NCBI GenBank assembly: GCA_003252455.1
Contig: QKED01000108.1
Location: 1 to 53,002 of the forward strand
Length of the DNA: 53,002 nucleotides
Source: Gammaproteobacteria bacterium
GTDB lineage: Bacteria > Pseudomonadota > Gammaproteobacteria > Thiohalomonadales > Thiohalomonadaceae
Reading direction: 5' to 3'
The translations under genes and the position numbers were made by a program. A model generated the notes under the pieces. It made no database searches, was not told the origin of the DNA, and worked only from the letters and a program-made list of their open reading frames with translations. Shown piece after piece: positions 27,356-36,290 of this stretch (within the stretch, counting starts at the first letter, position 1; the number at the start of each line of letters is the position of its first letter).

Positions 27356-29157
27356 GTTGTTAGGCCCCTATTATTCTGTAAGCTTCGGTGGATGCTCGAT
27401 GCGACCCGATGACCCGCCGCCACGGCGTGGACCACGTCGGGGCCTTCGACCATATCACCCGCAGCCCAGAGCCAGGGGAGGGCGGTCGCCCCATCGTTGT
27501 CGACCTTGAGCCGACCCCGCTCCCACTCCAGTTGCTCGACGATAGATTTGGGCAGGAGGGCGATATCGGCCATCTGACCCACTGCCTCGACGATCAATTC
27601 GGCGGGGTGGGTACGCGCATCCTCCTCATCATAACGCGGATGAAACCTTCCTGTATCGTCGAATATGGACAAACAGGCGACCGTTTCGAGGCCGGTCAGT
27701 TGCCCTTCTTCGACCATGCAACGGCGTGGTCCACGCGAGGGGTTGATGCGGATCCCCTCCTCGCGCGCCTCGTGGATCTCCTCGCGGTCCGCGAGCATCC
27801 CCTCTTCGGCCTCCAGGGCGCAGAGATGCACCTGGACCTCACCGAAGCAGCGACGCTGCAGCCGTGCCAGGGTGCGCGCGGCATCCATCGCCACGTTGCC
27901 GCCACCGATGACGGTGGCGCTGCGTGGCACCTCGAAGTCGGCGCCGGACCAGACTGTGCGCAGCAGGTCGACGGCGCGCATCACCGCCGGGTGATCGCTC
28001 CCCGGTATGCGGGTGGAGCGGCCCTGATGCAGGCCGATGGCGACCACCACGGCGTCGTACTCCGTGGCCAGCCCCTCCAGGGTGACCTGCTCACCGACGC
28101 GGATGCCGGTACGGATCTCGACACCCTGGGCACGGATGATGTCGATATCTTGATCCAGCTTGTCACGCGGTAGACGGTACTCGGGGATCCCGTACCGCAT
28201 CATACCGCCGGGCTCGGTCTGCGCCTCGTAGACCACCACGGTGTGCCCCTCACGCGCCAGGTCGTAGGCGGTGGTGAGCCCTGCAGGGCCTGAACCGATG
28301 ATGGCGATACGTCTGCCGCTCTTCTCGCGGGTGCGTCCCTCGCTGGCGATCTGCCCCACGCGCTCGGGGGAGAGCTGGTCGAGCGCGTAGCGCTTGAGCC
28401 AGCGGATGGCGATAGGGTCGCCCCGGTGGTGCAATGAGCAGGCGCTTTCACAGCGGTGCGTGCAGACACGACCACACACGGAGCCGAAGGGCATGGTGCG
28501 GTAGATCTGGCGTACCGCCTCATCGAAGTCCCCCTCCCACACGGCGCGGATGTACTCCGGGGCGTGCATGTGGGTCGGGCAGGCGTCGTGGCAGAGGCCG
28601 CACTGGATGCAGCGCGACGCCTCCACCAGTGCCGCTTGGGGGTCGAAGCCGAGGACGATCTCGCGCATGTCGCCGAGGCGCTCCTCGGTACCCACCTCGG
28701 CCATCGGCTGGCGCTGGTGGGCGAGCAGGTCGTTGTCGTCGCCCTTGTCCCAGCCGTGCTCGAAGCCGAAGCCATGCATGCCTTGCTCGTCTGGCACGAA
28801 GAAGAAGGTATCGAGGTTCTCGCTGATGTGGATGTATTCACGCGAGAGCGAGAGGGAGCCGGTGGGGCAGGCATCGACACAGAGCGCACACCAGCAGCAG
28901 CGCCCGTAGTCGATGGCCGGGCGCTCGGCACGGATGCCTTTCACCGGATCGGCCCTCAGCTCCGGGTCGTGCACCATGCGGATGGCAGCGTTGTCGCAGA
29001 TACGCGAACAGGTGCCGCAACCGATGCACTTGTTGTGGTCGTTGAGGTGGAAGCCACGATAGCGCTCGGCGGCGGGGCGCGGCGCCATCGGCAGGGTGAT
29101 GGGCGCCTCGAACAGGGTGCCGAGGGCCTTCAGCGGGCGAAACAGCGAGCCGCTCAT
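27352..29157 (-). CDS. NuoI-like ferredoxin fused to GltD/NfnB-type NAD(P)H:FAD oxidoreductase
   Basis: 601 residues in three parts. Residues about 35-105 hold two 4Fe-4S motifs of NuoI/MbxN type (Cys44, 47, 50, 54 and Cys87, 90, 93, 97). Residues about 185-260 match the iron-sulfur N-domain of GltD/NfnB proteins (CIQCGLCHDACP and later VCGRVCTHRCESAC). From about 280 come an FAD-binding IIGSGPAGLTTAYDL and an NAD(P)-binding VIGGGNVAMDAARTLARL. In ordinary complex I the NADH module is NuoEFG; none is present here, so this chain probably feeds electrons from NAD(P)H, or returns them to it. It overlaps both neighbours by four bases. The N-terminal placement matches mbxN at the end of archaeal mbx operons. 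Confidence 0.9.
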   Translation of the reverse strand: MSGSLFRPLKALGTLFEAPITLPMAPRPAAERYRGFHLNDHNKCIGCGTCSRICDNAAIRMVHDPELRADPVKGIRAERPAIDYGRCCWCALCVDACPTGSLSLSREYIHISENLDTFFFVPDEQGMHGFGFEHGWDKGDDNDLLAHQRQPMAEVGTEERLGDMREIVLGFDPQAALVEASRCIQCGLCHDACPTHMHAPEYIRAVWEGDFDEAVRQIYRTMPFGSVCGRVCTHRCESACSLHHRGDPIAIRWLKRYALDQLSPERVGQIASEGRTREKSGRRIAIIGSGPAGLTTAYDLAREGHTVVVYEAQTEPGGMMRYGIPEYRLPRDKLDQDIDIIRAQGVEIRTGIRVGEQVTLEGLATEYDAVVVAIGLHQGRSTRIPGSDHPAVMRAVDLLRTVWSGADFEVPRSATVIGGGNVAMDAARTLARLQRRCFGEVQVHLCALEAEEGMLADREEIHEAREEGIRINPSRGPRRCMVEEGQLTGLETVACLSIFDDTGRFHPRYDEEDARTHPAELIVEAVGQMADIALLPKSIVEQLEWERGRLKVDNDGATALPWLWAAGDMVEGPDVVHAVAAGHRVASSIHRSLQNNRGLTT

Positions 29158-30296
29158 CGGTCGACCTCCGGGGGACAGGCGTCGAGACTGAACATGATCT
29201 GTGCCACATCCTCGATGCGCGCACCGACGCAGAGGGCCTCCAGGGTCTGCACTGCGTGCATCTGCGAGGGGCCACGCACGTGTACGCGCCAGGGTTTGGC
29301 GCTGCCGTCGGAGACAATGTAGTAGGCCAACTCGCCTTTGGAGGACTCGGTGCGGGTGTAGGCGTCACCGGCGGGGATACGCCAGGCGAGGGGGTTGGGC
29401 AGTGGGCAGCGGATCGGCCCCGGCACGCTGCGCAGCTTGTCGATCACCTGACGCAAGATGCGCAGTGACTCGATCACCTCGCCACGTCGCACCAGGGTGC
29501 GGGCATAGGCGTCACCCGCCGTCTCGGTGATGACGTCGAACTCCACCTCGGCGTACTTGAGGTAGGGGTAGTCGCGGCGTAGGTCGTGGGCCAGACCGGT
29601 GGCGCGCAGGTTGGGGCCGGTCACGCCGTAGTCGATGGCGAAGGCCTGGTCCATGGTGCCGGTACCGGTGGCACGTCGCACCAGCACGGCGTTGTCGAAG
29701 AAGAGGTCGTCAAACTTGGGCAGACGGCCCTCGACATAATCGAGTACCTCGCTCAGGCTGTCGAGGAAGCCGGGCGGGGTATCGCGGCGCACGCCACCGG
29801 GGGTGATGTACATGTGGTAGACGCGCGCGCCAGTGAGCTGCTCGAAGCAGTCGAGCAGCCGATCGCGGTCGCTCACGCCCCAGAACATGTTGGTGTAGAG
29901 TCCGACGGTAGCGGCGTGGCCGCCGAAGTAGAAGAGGTGCGCGGTGAGGCGCGACATCTCCAGCACCAGCATACGCAGCCACTGGGCGCGCTCGGGTACC
30001 TCCAGGCCGCCGAGGGTCTCCACGGCGCGGGCGTAGGTCTCCTCCATCGGCACCGGGTCGGGCACGCAGATGCGCGGCACCAGGGCGATGTTCTGGATCC
30101 AGAGACGCTGCTCCATGAGCTTCTCGAAGCCACGGTGCAGGTAGCCGCCATCTGCCTCCAGGGCCACCACGGTGTCGCCGGCGAGGCGCGCCTTGAGCGC
30201 GTAGTTGCCCTCGATACCGGGGTGGTTGGGGCCGAAGTAGAGCTCGTACTCGGTGCTCGGCGGTAGTTCGGTGTGACGATAGTGGTCCGGGTGCAT
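29154..30296 (-). CDS. NuoD/MbxL-like catalytic-arm subunit (49-kDa type)
   Basis: 380 residues, homologous to complex I NuoD and the large subunit of group 4 [NiFe]-hydrogenases. Typical segments are GYLHRGFEKLMEQR, EMSRLTAHLFYFGG, YHMYITPGGVRRD and the GELAYYIVSDG near the end. The quinone-binding His of NuoD (in HPATHG) is replaced by Glu29 (HPGIEG) and the Tyr of the second site by Val78. Where hydrogenases have RxCGxC it reads RICVPD (one Cys, Cys77), and where they have DPCxxC it reads DACPPE (one Cys, Cys374). It is thus neither a standard quinone reductase nor an active hydrogenase, and it resembles the MBX/MBS type. Confidence 0.92.
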   Translation of the reverse strand: MHPDHYRHTELPPSTEYELYFGPNHPGIEGNYALKARLAGDTVVALEADGGYLHRGFEKLMEQRLWIQNIALVPRICVPDPVPMEETYARAVETLGGLEVPERAQWLRMLVLEMSRLTAHLFYFGGHAATVGLYTNMFWGVSDRDRLLDCFEQLTGARVYHMYITPGGVRRDTPPGFLDSLSEVLDYVEGRLPKFDDLFFDNAVLVRRATGTGTMDQAFAIDYGVTGPNLRATGLAHDLRRDYPYLKYAEVEFDVITETAGDAYARTLVRRGEVIESLRILRQVIDKLRSVPGPIRCPLPNPLAWRIPAGDAYTRTESSKGELAYYIVSDGSAKPWRVHVRGPSQMHAVQTLEALCVGARIEDVAQIMFSLDACPPEVDR

Positions 30297-30314
30297 GGGG
30301 TGCTCTCTGTGCCC

Positions 30315-30851
30315 TTATTCGACGATGCCGCCGCCGCGCTTCTCCAGCTCGGCGAGCCACTCGGGACCGTAGTCGACCCACTGATAGTGGTCGCGTACAT
30401 AGCCCTCGGTGTCGAACGACTTGCGCATGGGCGGCGGGCCGCCCCACTCGGTGAGGATGAAGGGGCGCAGATCGAGCGCCCCCTCGAACTGCACGCCGAA
30501 CATCTCGTGGATGTCGCGCTCGAAGAAACCGGCCGGGCGATAGAGGCCACTCACGGAGACGTAGCGCCCCGGTGCGGCAGGGAGACGGATATGCGCCGAG
30601 ATCAGCACCTGGGTGGTGTAGGAGTCGAGGTGGTAGACCAGCTCGAATTCGTCGGCGTCGGGCCAGTCGACACAGGAGATGGCCGAGAGGTGTCGATACC
30701 CGGCTTCACCCTTCAACAGGGCGAGCAGCGCCGGGAGGTTCTCTGCCTCGCTCAGCTCCACGCGCAGGTGGCGTTCGGCCTGTTGGCGCCAACGCACGCC
30801 GGGGACGCGGCGAAACACCCCCTCAAGCGGGGTCGGTAGGCTCTTGCTCAT
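30315..30851 (-). CDS. NuoC/MbxK-like subunit (30-kDa type)
   Basis: 178 residues from the ATG at 30851, which overlaps the stop of the NuoB-like gene by four bases. The frame is open far upstream but that part is antisense-free shadow of the NuoB-like gene. The 30-kDa signature is clear: FFERDIHEMFGVQFEGALDL followed by RPFILTEWGGPPPMRKSF. It forms part of the soluble arm with the NuoD-like subunit. Confidence 0.92.
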   Translation of the reverse strand: MSKSLPTPLEGVFRRVPGVRWRQQAERHLRVELSEAENLPALLALLKGEAGYRHLSAISCVDWPDADEFELVYHLDSYTTQVLISAHIRLPAAPGRYVSVSGLYRPAGFFERDIHEMFGVQFEGALDLRPFILTEWGGPPPMRKSFDTEGYVRDHYQWVDYGPEWLAELEKRGGGIVE

Positions 30852-31573
30852 CGCTTCACCTCCAGGGCATCGACCGCGCCCTGTCCGGGGTGGTAGAGGT
30901 CGTATTTGGCCAGCTTGGCGGTATGCTCGCCGAGGGTCTCGGGACCGAACAGCGAGTAGTGACGGGCCTCGCCGATCACATCCGTGGGGGTATGGAACTG
31001 CTCGCCAAAGAGCGCCTGCTGTTCGCCCAGGTAGTGGTCGTAGCGGCGGTAATACTCCTTCCAGTTCTGTGCGCGACCGCTGTCGATCTTCTCCATCAGC
31101 TGCAGGAAGGCCTGTTGGATCGCCTCCGGGCGCGGCATGCAGCCAGCGATGTACATGTCCACCGGCAGGTACTGATCGAGGCGCTTCACCGTGGCGTAGC
31201 TGTTCCAGTACATGCCGCCGTTGATGGTGCAGGAGCCGAAGCCCATGACGTATTTGGGCCCCTGCATCTGCTCGTAGGTAAGGATGACGCGCTTGAGCGT
31301 CTTCACCGAGAGGTAGCCGGTAATCAGCAGCAGGTCGGCCTGGCGCGGGGTGACCATGGGTTGCATGCCGACCCGCTCCAGGTCGAAGCGTGAGGTCATC
31401 GACGGCGGCAGCTCGATGGCACCACACCCGGTACAGTAGTGCAGCACGAAGAGCGAGCGTGCGCGGCAGTGATCGGCGATGCGCTCCAGGGTGCGGCCCC
31501 AGAGTGAGCGCTCCTCGGCATCCGGGGTGCGGCACTGCTCGGGTGGGTCACGATAGATGGGATAATCGGGCAT
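30848..31573 (-). CDS. NuoB/MbxJ-like iron-sulfur subunit
   Basis: 241 residues, the subunit that carries the last 4Fe-4S cluster next to the NuoD-like active site. The ligands are Cys47 and Cys50 (CTGCGAIE), Cys115 (GSCTINGG) and Cys145 (AGCMPRP). Complex I NuoB has two adjacent cysteines (CC) at the first position; the CxxC here is the form seen in small subunits of group 4 hydrogenases and MBX. The chain has a C-terminal extension of about 80 residues rich in Tyr and Arg. Confidence 0.92.
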   Translation of the reverse strand: MPDYPIYRDPPEQCRTPDAEERSLWGRTLERIADHCRARSLFVLHYCTGCGAIELPPSMTSRFDLERVGMQPMVTPRQADLLLITGYLSVKTLKRVILTYEQMQGPKYVMGFGSCTINGGMYWNSYATVKRLDQYLPVDMYIAGCMPRPEAIQQAFLQLMEKIDSGRAQNWKEYYRRYDHYLGEQQALFGEQFHTPTDVIGEARHYSLFGPETLGEHTAKLAKYDLYHPGQGAVDALEVKR

Positions 31574-31589
31574 GGGTCTCTCCGGTGCC

Positions 31590-32495
31590 TTAGCGACCGA
31601 TCTGCAGCATCACCATCCCCAGGCCGAGGAGGGCGATGCCGGTGGGCCACTTCCACTGCCAACGCAATACGTCGTCGGTGCGGTAGCGGGGGTAGACGTT
31701 GGTGACAAGCACACTGATAAAGACCACGGCGAAGGCCTTGAGCAGCAGGGTGAACCAGCTGAAGCCGCCGCCGAGGAAGAGGGTGGTGTAGAGCACACTG
31801 ACCGTGAAGAGCTGGAAGCACTGCATGACGAACAGGGTGCCGAGGTATTTTCCGCTCATCTCCACCATGGGGCCGGTGGCGATCTCCGCCGGGGCGACAT
31901 AGATCTCGAATGGCTCTTTACCGAGCATGGCGTGTACCGCGAAGAGCGCGGCGACGGCCAGCAGCGGCATCTGCACGATGCCCCAGTGTTCGAGATGACC
32001 ACCGTGCTGTTGGATCGTGAGGATCTGGTTGAGATCGGTGGTGCCGTAGTGGAGTGCTGCTCCGGCCACGCAGATAAAGAACGGGATCTCGTACCCCGCC
32101 ATGGCGGTCAGGGCGCGGGCGATACCGATGGAACCGTTGGGGTTGGCGGTCTGCCCCACGCCAAGGGCCATGCCCAGTGAGGGGACCATCATCAGGTAGA
32201 GCAGGGTGATGAGGTCGCCCTTGGCCGAGAGCCCGGACATGCCCGGCACCGGGAGGAAGAGGACCACACAGATGATGCCACCGAGGACCATCATGATCGC
32301 CACGTCGTGCATCACGCCATGGGAGATCTGCGTATCCTTGGCGAACAACTTGTAGATATCGAACAGCGGCTGATACCAAGGCGGACCGATGCGCCGCTCC
32401 ACACTCGCACGCACCTTGCGCATCATCAGCACCATGGCCAGCCCCACCAGAAAGGCGGCCAAGGGCATCAGCAGCAGTTGCAGGGCTATGGACAT
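31590..32495 (-). CDS. NuoH/MbxM-like membrane subunit
   Basis: 301 residues with about eight membrane helices. The family motif ERRIGPPWYQPLFDIYKLFAK near residues 33-53, the acidic loop GYEIPF and EPFEIYVAPAEIATGPMVEMSG are present. This subunit joins the membrane arm to the soluble arm and shapes the redox-coupling channel. It lies 16 bases before the NuoB-like gene and 29 bases after the NuoL-like gene. Confidence 0.93.
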   Translation of the reverse strand: MSIALQLLLMPLAAFLVGLAMVLMMRKVRASVERRIGPPWYQPLFDIYKLFAKDTQISHGVMHDVAIMMVLGGIICVVLFLPVPGMSGLSAKGDLITLLYLMMVPSLGMALGVGQTANPNGSIGIARALTAMAGYEIPFFICVAGAALHYGTTDLNQILTIQQHGGHLEHWGIVQMPLLAVAALFAVHAMLGKEPFEIYVAPAEIATGPMVEMSGKYLGTLFVMQCFQLFTVSVLYTTLFLGGGFSWFTLLLKAFAVVFISVLVTNVYPRYRTDDVLRWQWKWPTGIALLGLGMVMLQIGR

Positions 32496-32524
32496 GGGCG
32501 GGCTCCTGTGATCATGGGAGACAG

Positions 32525-34387
32525 TCAGACGACGATGAGTAGCCAGAGCAGGCCGACGACGGTGCCGAACACTAGAAAGCGCAGGCCATTGTGATAGTAG
32601 AGCCCGCGGCTGGCCGCGCTGGCGAGGTCGAGAAAGTGCCCACTACCCTGCTCCAGGGCCACCAGCCAGGGGCGCATCCAGGGACCGATAACGCGCAGAA
32701 GACCTGCGTAAAAGTGGTGGCTGTACTGATAGCGGGTCTGCGCGGTGAGGAAGTGGCCACCGGCGTAGTTGTCCAGTGGCTGGGTGCGGTAGCTGCGTCC
32801 GGCGTTGAGAAACAGCAGGGCGCCGAAGCCGATGGCGCCAATGAGCGCGCTTACCACCACCAACATATCCAGCGCACCGTTGGGGGCGTGGATGGCACTC
32901 AGGTCGAAACTCGGCATCGGCAGTCCGAGCGCGGCGGCGGCGGGCTCGACCAGGTAGAGTCCGAGGCCCGGTAACATGCCACTGATGAAGGCGAACCCGG
33001 CGATCAGCAGCATCGGCCCGGTCATGCCCCAGGGGGCATCGGTCACCTCACGGTGCTCGGCGCGTAGTTGACCGAGGAAGATGTTGTGGATCAGCTTGTA
33101 GACGCTGAGGATAGTCCCGAGCGTACCGATCACCGCGGCCACGAACAAGAGCGGCATCTGGGCATCCAGTAGCCCCTTATAGATAAGCCACTTGGAGACA
33201 AAGCCATTCATCGGTGGCAGCCCGGCAAGGCCGATGATACCGAGCAGCAGGGTTACGTAGGCCCACGGCATGCGCGCGATGAGTCCGCCGAGGCGGTCGA
33301 GGTCGGCGGTACCGGTACGGTAGACCACAGCGGTCACGGCGAGGAACAGTGGGGCCTGATAGCTGGCGTGGTTGAGCACGTGGAGTAGGCCACCGGCGGT
33401 ACCCAGGTCGTTGCCGAGCATCAGTCCGAGGAGCATGAAGCCGCCCTGTCCGATCCCGTGCCATGCCAGCAGCAGGCGGGCGTCGTTTTGGGTCAGGGCG
33501 ATGTAGGTCGGTACGATGAGGGTGATAGCGGCGGCCCAGGCGAGCAGACTCTGCGCGTCGAAGAAGCTGAAGGGGAGGGCGAGGCCGACGAGTCGCTCCA
33601 GACCGACCATCTGCACGAGCACCAGACAGAGTCCGAACAGCCCCATGCGGGAACTGATAGCGCCGAGGAAGGCCGCTGCCGGGCCGTCGGCATAGCCGTA
33701 GGCGGGCGCCTGCCAGAGGTGGAACGGGGGCATGGCGAGCTTGACGCCAAAGCCGACGAAGACCAGCGCCAGCACGACCCAGCTCAACCCATCCGGCAGA
33801 GAGGCGAGTGCCCCCCGCAGTGCATCGAGCTGGATGGTGCCGCTACTCTGCTCGATGAGGACGATGGCGGTGAGCAGCGCCAGGGCACCGGCCAGGGCGT
33901 AGATGAGGTAGCGCAAGGCCGCCTGGACCGATTGCCCGCCGGGGGCGGCCATGAGCAGGAACCCCGCCCAACTTACCAACTCCCAGCCGATGAAGAGGGA
34001 GATGAGGTCGGCGGCACCGAGTAGCAGGTACATCGCCAGGACGTTGAGCGCCATCAGGCTGTGCAGGCGTGATGCGTGGTCACACTGCCGCTCCCAGCCA
34101 CCCGTGGCGTAGGCACTGGCAATGAGGGCACTGACCGCCGTGATCAGGGCGAAAAACCAGCCGAACCCGTTCAACTGCCAACCAATGGTGTGACCGAAGG
34201 CGGCGAACTCCAGGCAGGCAGCCACACTCCCGCCTTGGCTCACACTGGGTAGCAGACTGAAGAGCAACCACACCTGGAGCAGATAGGCGAGCGTGGTAAG
34301 CATCCCACCGCTACGCCCCTTGGGGGCGAGCAGGCTCGGCAGCAGGGTGGCCAGTGCCAGGTAGAGCAGCAGGTCGAAGGCGTTCAT
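32525..34387 (-). CDS. NuoL/MrpD-like antiporter-type subunit (MbxH'-like)
   Basis: 620 residues from the ATG at 34387, coupled by ATGA overlap to the MrpD gene. It has about 14-16 helices with the pump residues of the family: Glu in FIGWELVSW, Lys in GVKLAMPPFHLW, and Lys in FVSKWLIYKG. The C-terminal extension after about residue 480 fits the long lateral part of NuoL/MbxH'. It sits between the Mrp half and the redox half of the complex. Confidence 0.92.
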   Translation of the reverse strand: MNAFDLLLYLALATLLPSLLAPKGRSGGMLTTLAYLLQVWLLFSLLPSVSQGGSVAACLEFAAFGHTIGWQLNGFGWFFALITAVSALIASAYATGGWERQCDHASRLHSLMALNVLAMYLLLGAADLISLFIGWELVSWAGFLLMAAPGGQSVQAALRYLIYALAGALALLTAIVLIEQSSGTIQLDALRGALASLPDGLSWVVLALVFVGFGVKLAMPPFHLWQAPAYGYADGPAAAFLGAISSRMGLFGLCLVLVQMVGLERLVGLALPFSFFDAQSLLAWAAAITLIVPTYIALTQNDARLLLAWHGIGQGGFMLLGLMLGNDLGTAGGLLHVLNHASYQAPLFLAVTAVVYRTGTADLDRLGGLIARMPWAYVTLLLGIIGLAGLPPMNGFVSKWLIYKGLLDAQMPLLFVAAVIGTLGTILSVYKLIHNIFLGQLRAEHREVTDAPWGMTGPMLLIAGFAFISGMLPGLGLYLVEPAAAALGLPMPSFDLSAIHAPNGALDMLVVVSALIGAIGFGALLFLNAGRSYRTQPLDNYAGGHFLTAQTRYQYSHHFYAGLLRVIGPWMRPWLVALEQGSGHFLDLASAASRGLYYHNGLRFLVFGTVVGLLWLLIVV

Positions 34388-35907
34388 GGGTGGCCCCCTT
34401 GCCGGGCGGTGCCCTGCAGATGGGTCTGGAAGTGGTTTACAGGGTGGCGCAGTGAGGCGGGGATGAGCCGGTCGCGGTAGCCGCTGCGGTCGAGCAACTG
34501 GGCCGCACCCTGTTCGAGGTGGGTGCTGACGTGACCCATACCCAGGGTAAGTGCGATGAGGCCGGCACCCAGGAGCGCGACGGGGGCGTAGTGGCGGCGA
34601 CTCAGGGGCGGGATCGGCTGCACGGATTTCTCGGCATAGAGCCGTGTGAGCAGGCGCATGAAGTAGATCATCTCCACCAGTGTGGTGAAGAGGATCAGCG
34701 CCACGACCCAGCCCATACCCAGGGTCGGTGCGGTCAGCACCCCCTTGAGCAGCAGGTACTTGCCCCAGAAGCCGGGGAGCGGGGGGATGCCCATCAAGCT
34801 CAATACCATCAGCACGAAGAGGGCCGAGGCGAGCGGCGTGCTCCACGCCTGTCCGCCGAGCGCCGTGATGGGCGCGCGCCAGTTGTGGGCGTACAGAAAC
34901 AGCGCGGGCTTGATCAATAGGTGGTTGAGGGCGAGTAGCAGGCCCGCCGCGACCCCCGCCTCGTTACCCATGGAGAAGGCCACCGCCAGTAGCCCCAGTT
35001 GGCCGATGGAGGAGAACGCCAACATCTCGCGCAGACGAGTGGCGCGGAAGGCGGCCAGTTCACCGAGCAGCAGGGTGACGAGACCCGTCACCAGCAGGAT
35101 CACCTCGGCCCCGGTGCCGGTATAAAGCTGCCACAACAGCCGCAGCAGGATGAGCAGTGCCAGTTTTGAGACCAGACCGGCAAGCAGGCCGCTCACGCGT
35201 GGTCGGCTCAGGCCGTAGACCTCGGGCACCCAGTGATTGGCGGGAAACAGCTCCGCCTTGACCCCTAGACCGATGAGGATCAGGGTGAAGGCGCTGAGAC
35301 CCTCGACCGAGCTGAAGAGGGTGGCGTCCTGCGCCGCTACCTGGCCCAGATGCGCCAGACTCAGGCTGCCGCCGAGGTTGTAGATCAATCCGATGCCGAG
35401 TAGCGCCAGGGCCGAACCGGCCGCGCTGAAGAGTAGCAGCCGTATCGACGCATAGAGTTGGATGCCGCTGTTGGGGGCCGCCACCAGGCCATAGCTGGCC
35501 ACGGCGACGACCTCGAAGAAGACATAGAGATTGAACAGATCGGCGGAGAGGGCGATGCCGCTGGCACCGGCGAGGAGCAGTAGATAGAGGCTCGGCTCGG
35601 CACTGTCGCTCTCGACCGTCCAAGGCCAGAGTAGAAGGAGCGTCACACCGGCCAGGGCCACGAGGCTCATCCCCACCAGGTCGAGGTGGAACGCGATACC
35701 GAGTGGTATGGAGAAGCCGCCGAAGCCGACGGCCTCTGGCCCCAACTGGGCGATGTGTAGCAGCAGGGTGATGGCCAACATCACCTGCGAGACCACTACG
35801 GCCGGGCCCGCCACACGGGCGATCACCGGGTTGCAACGGCGCAACGGGGTCAGGGTGAAGGCGGCGATGAGTGGCAGCAGGACGAGAAGGATCGCTTGTT
35901 GGGTCAT
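34384..35907 (-). CDS. mrpD: MrpD-type cation/proton antiporter subunit
   Basis: 507 residues with about 14 helices. The key residues are Glu in FFEVVAVASYG, Lys in GVKAELFPANHWVPEVYG and Lys in HLLIKPALFLYAHN. MrpD is an ion-translocating subunit of multisubunit Na+/H+ antiporters and corresponds to MbxH in MBX complexes. It overlaps both neighbours by four bases. Confidence 0.92.
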   Translation of the reverse strand: MTQQAILLVLLPLIAAFTLTPLRRCNPVIARVAGPAVVVSQVMLAITLLLHIAQLGPEAVGFGGFSIPLGIAFHLDLVGMSLVALAGVTLLLLWPWTVESDSAEPSLYLLLLAGASGIALSADLFNLYVFFEVVAVASYGLVAAPNSGIQLYASIRLLLFSAAGSALALLGIGLIYNLGGSLSLAHLGQVAAQDATLFSSVEGLSAFTLILIGLGVKAELFPANHWVPEVYGLSRPRVSGLLAGLVSKLALLILLRLLWQLYTGTGAEVILLVTGLVTLLLGELAAFRATRLREMLAFSSIGQLGLLAVAFSMGNEAGVAAGLLLALNHLLIKPALFLYAHNWRAPITALGGQAWSTPLASALFVLMVLSLMGIPPLPGFWGKYLLLKGVLTAPTLGMGWVVALILFTTLVEMIYFMRLLTRLYAEKSVQPIPPLSRRHYAPVALLGAGLIALTLGMGHVSTHLEQGAAQLLDRSGYRDRLIPASLRHPVNHFQTHLQGTARQGGHP

Positions 35908-36290
35908 GCGGCGTCCTCCTTGCTACACGCACTCTGGGCGCGTCGGCGTAGTCTCGGTAGCCAGAGGGTCCCCTCGCTCTGGTGCAGACGTAGGGCCAGG
36001 GCCAGGGCCAGGCCGAGGACACCGACGCCGATGACGATGGCGGTGAGGATCAGTGCCTGGGGGATCGGGTCGACCATCACCGCGGGCAGTTGCCCATCGA
36101 TGGCAATGGGCGGTGCGGCGCCCTCCCGGTAGCCGACGCTGACCAGGAAGAGGTTGACCCCCGCCTCCATCAACGTGAGGCCGAGGAGGGCCCGCAGCAG
36201 GTAGTGGCTACGCACCAGCATGAAGAGGCCGATGGCCACCAGCGCGGCGGAGGCGATGGAGAAAAGGTGACTGAGCAGGTCAGGCGTCAT
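35904..36290 (-). CDS. mrpC: MrpC-type antiporter subunit (NuoK-like)
   Basis: 128 residues from the ATG at 36290; the frame is open upstream but overlaps the MrpB gene. Three helices with LLRALLGLTLMEAGVNLFLV and PIPQALILTAIVIGVG, the standard MrpC pattern. It corresponds to MbxG. The start overlaps the MrpB stop by 11 bases. Confidence 0.92.
   Translation of the reverse strand: MTPDLLSHLFSIASAALVAIGLFMLVRSHYLLRALLGLTLMEAGVNLFLVSVGYREGAAPPIAIDGQLPAVMVDPIPQALILTAIVIGVGVLGLALALALRLHQSEGTLWLPRLRRRAQSACSKEDAA

Noticed and set aside
29154-32495. Group 4 [NiFe]-hydrogenase
   Set aside because: The NuoD-like chain has only one cysteine of each required CxxC pair, and no hydrogenase maturation genes are nearby.
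32525-34387. DAB-type inorganic carbon uptake system (NuoL-like DabB)
   Set aside because: No DabA (DUF2309) gene is adjacent, and the NuoL-like gene is embedded in a full Mrp/redox operon.
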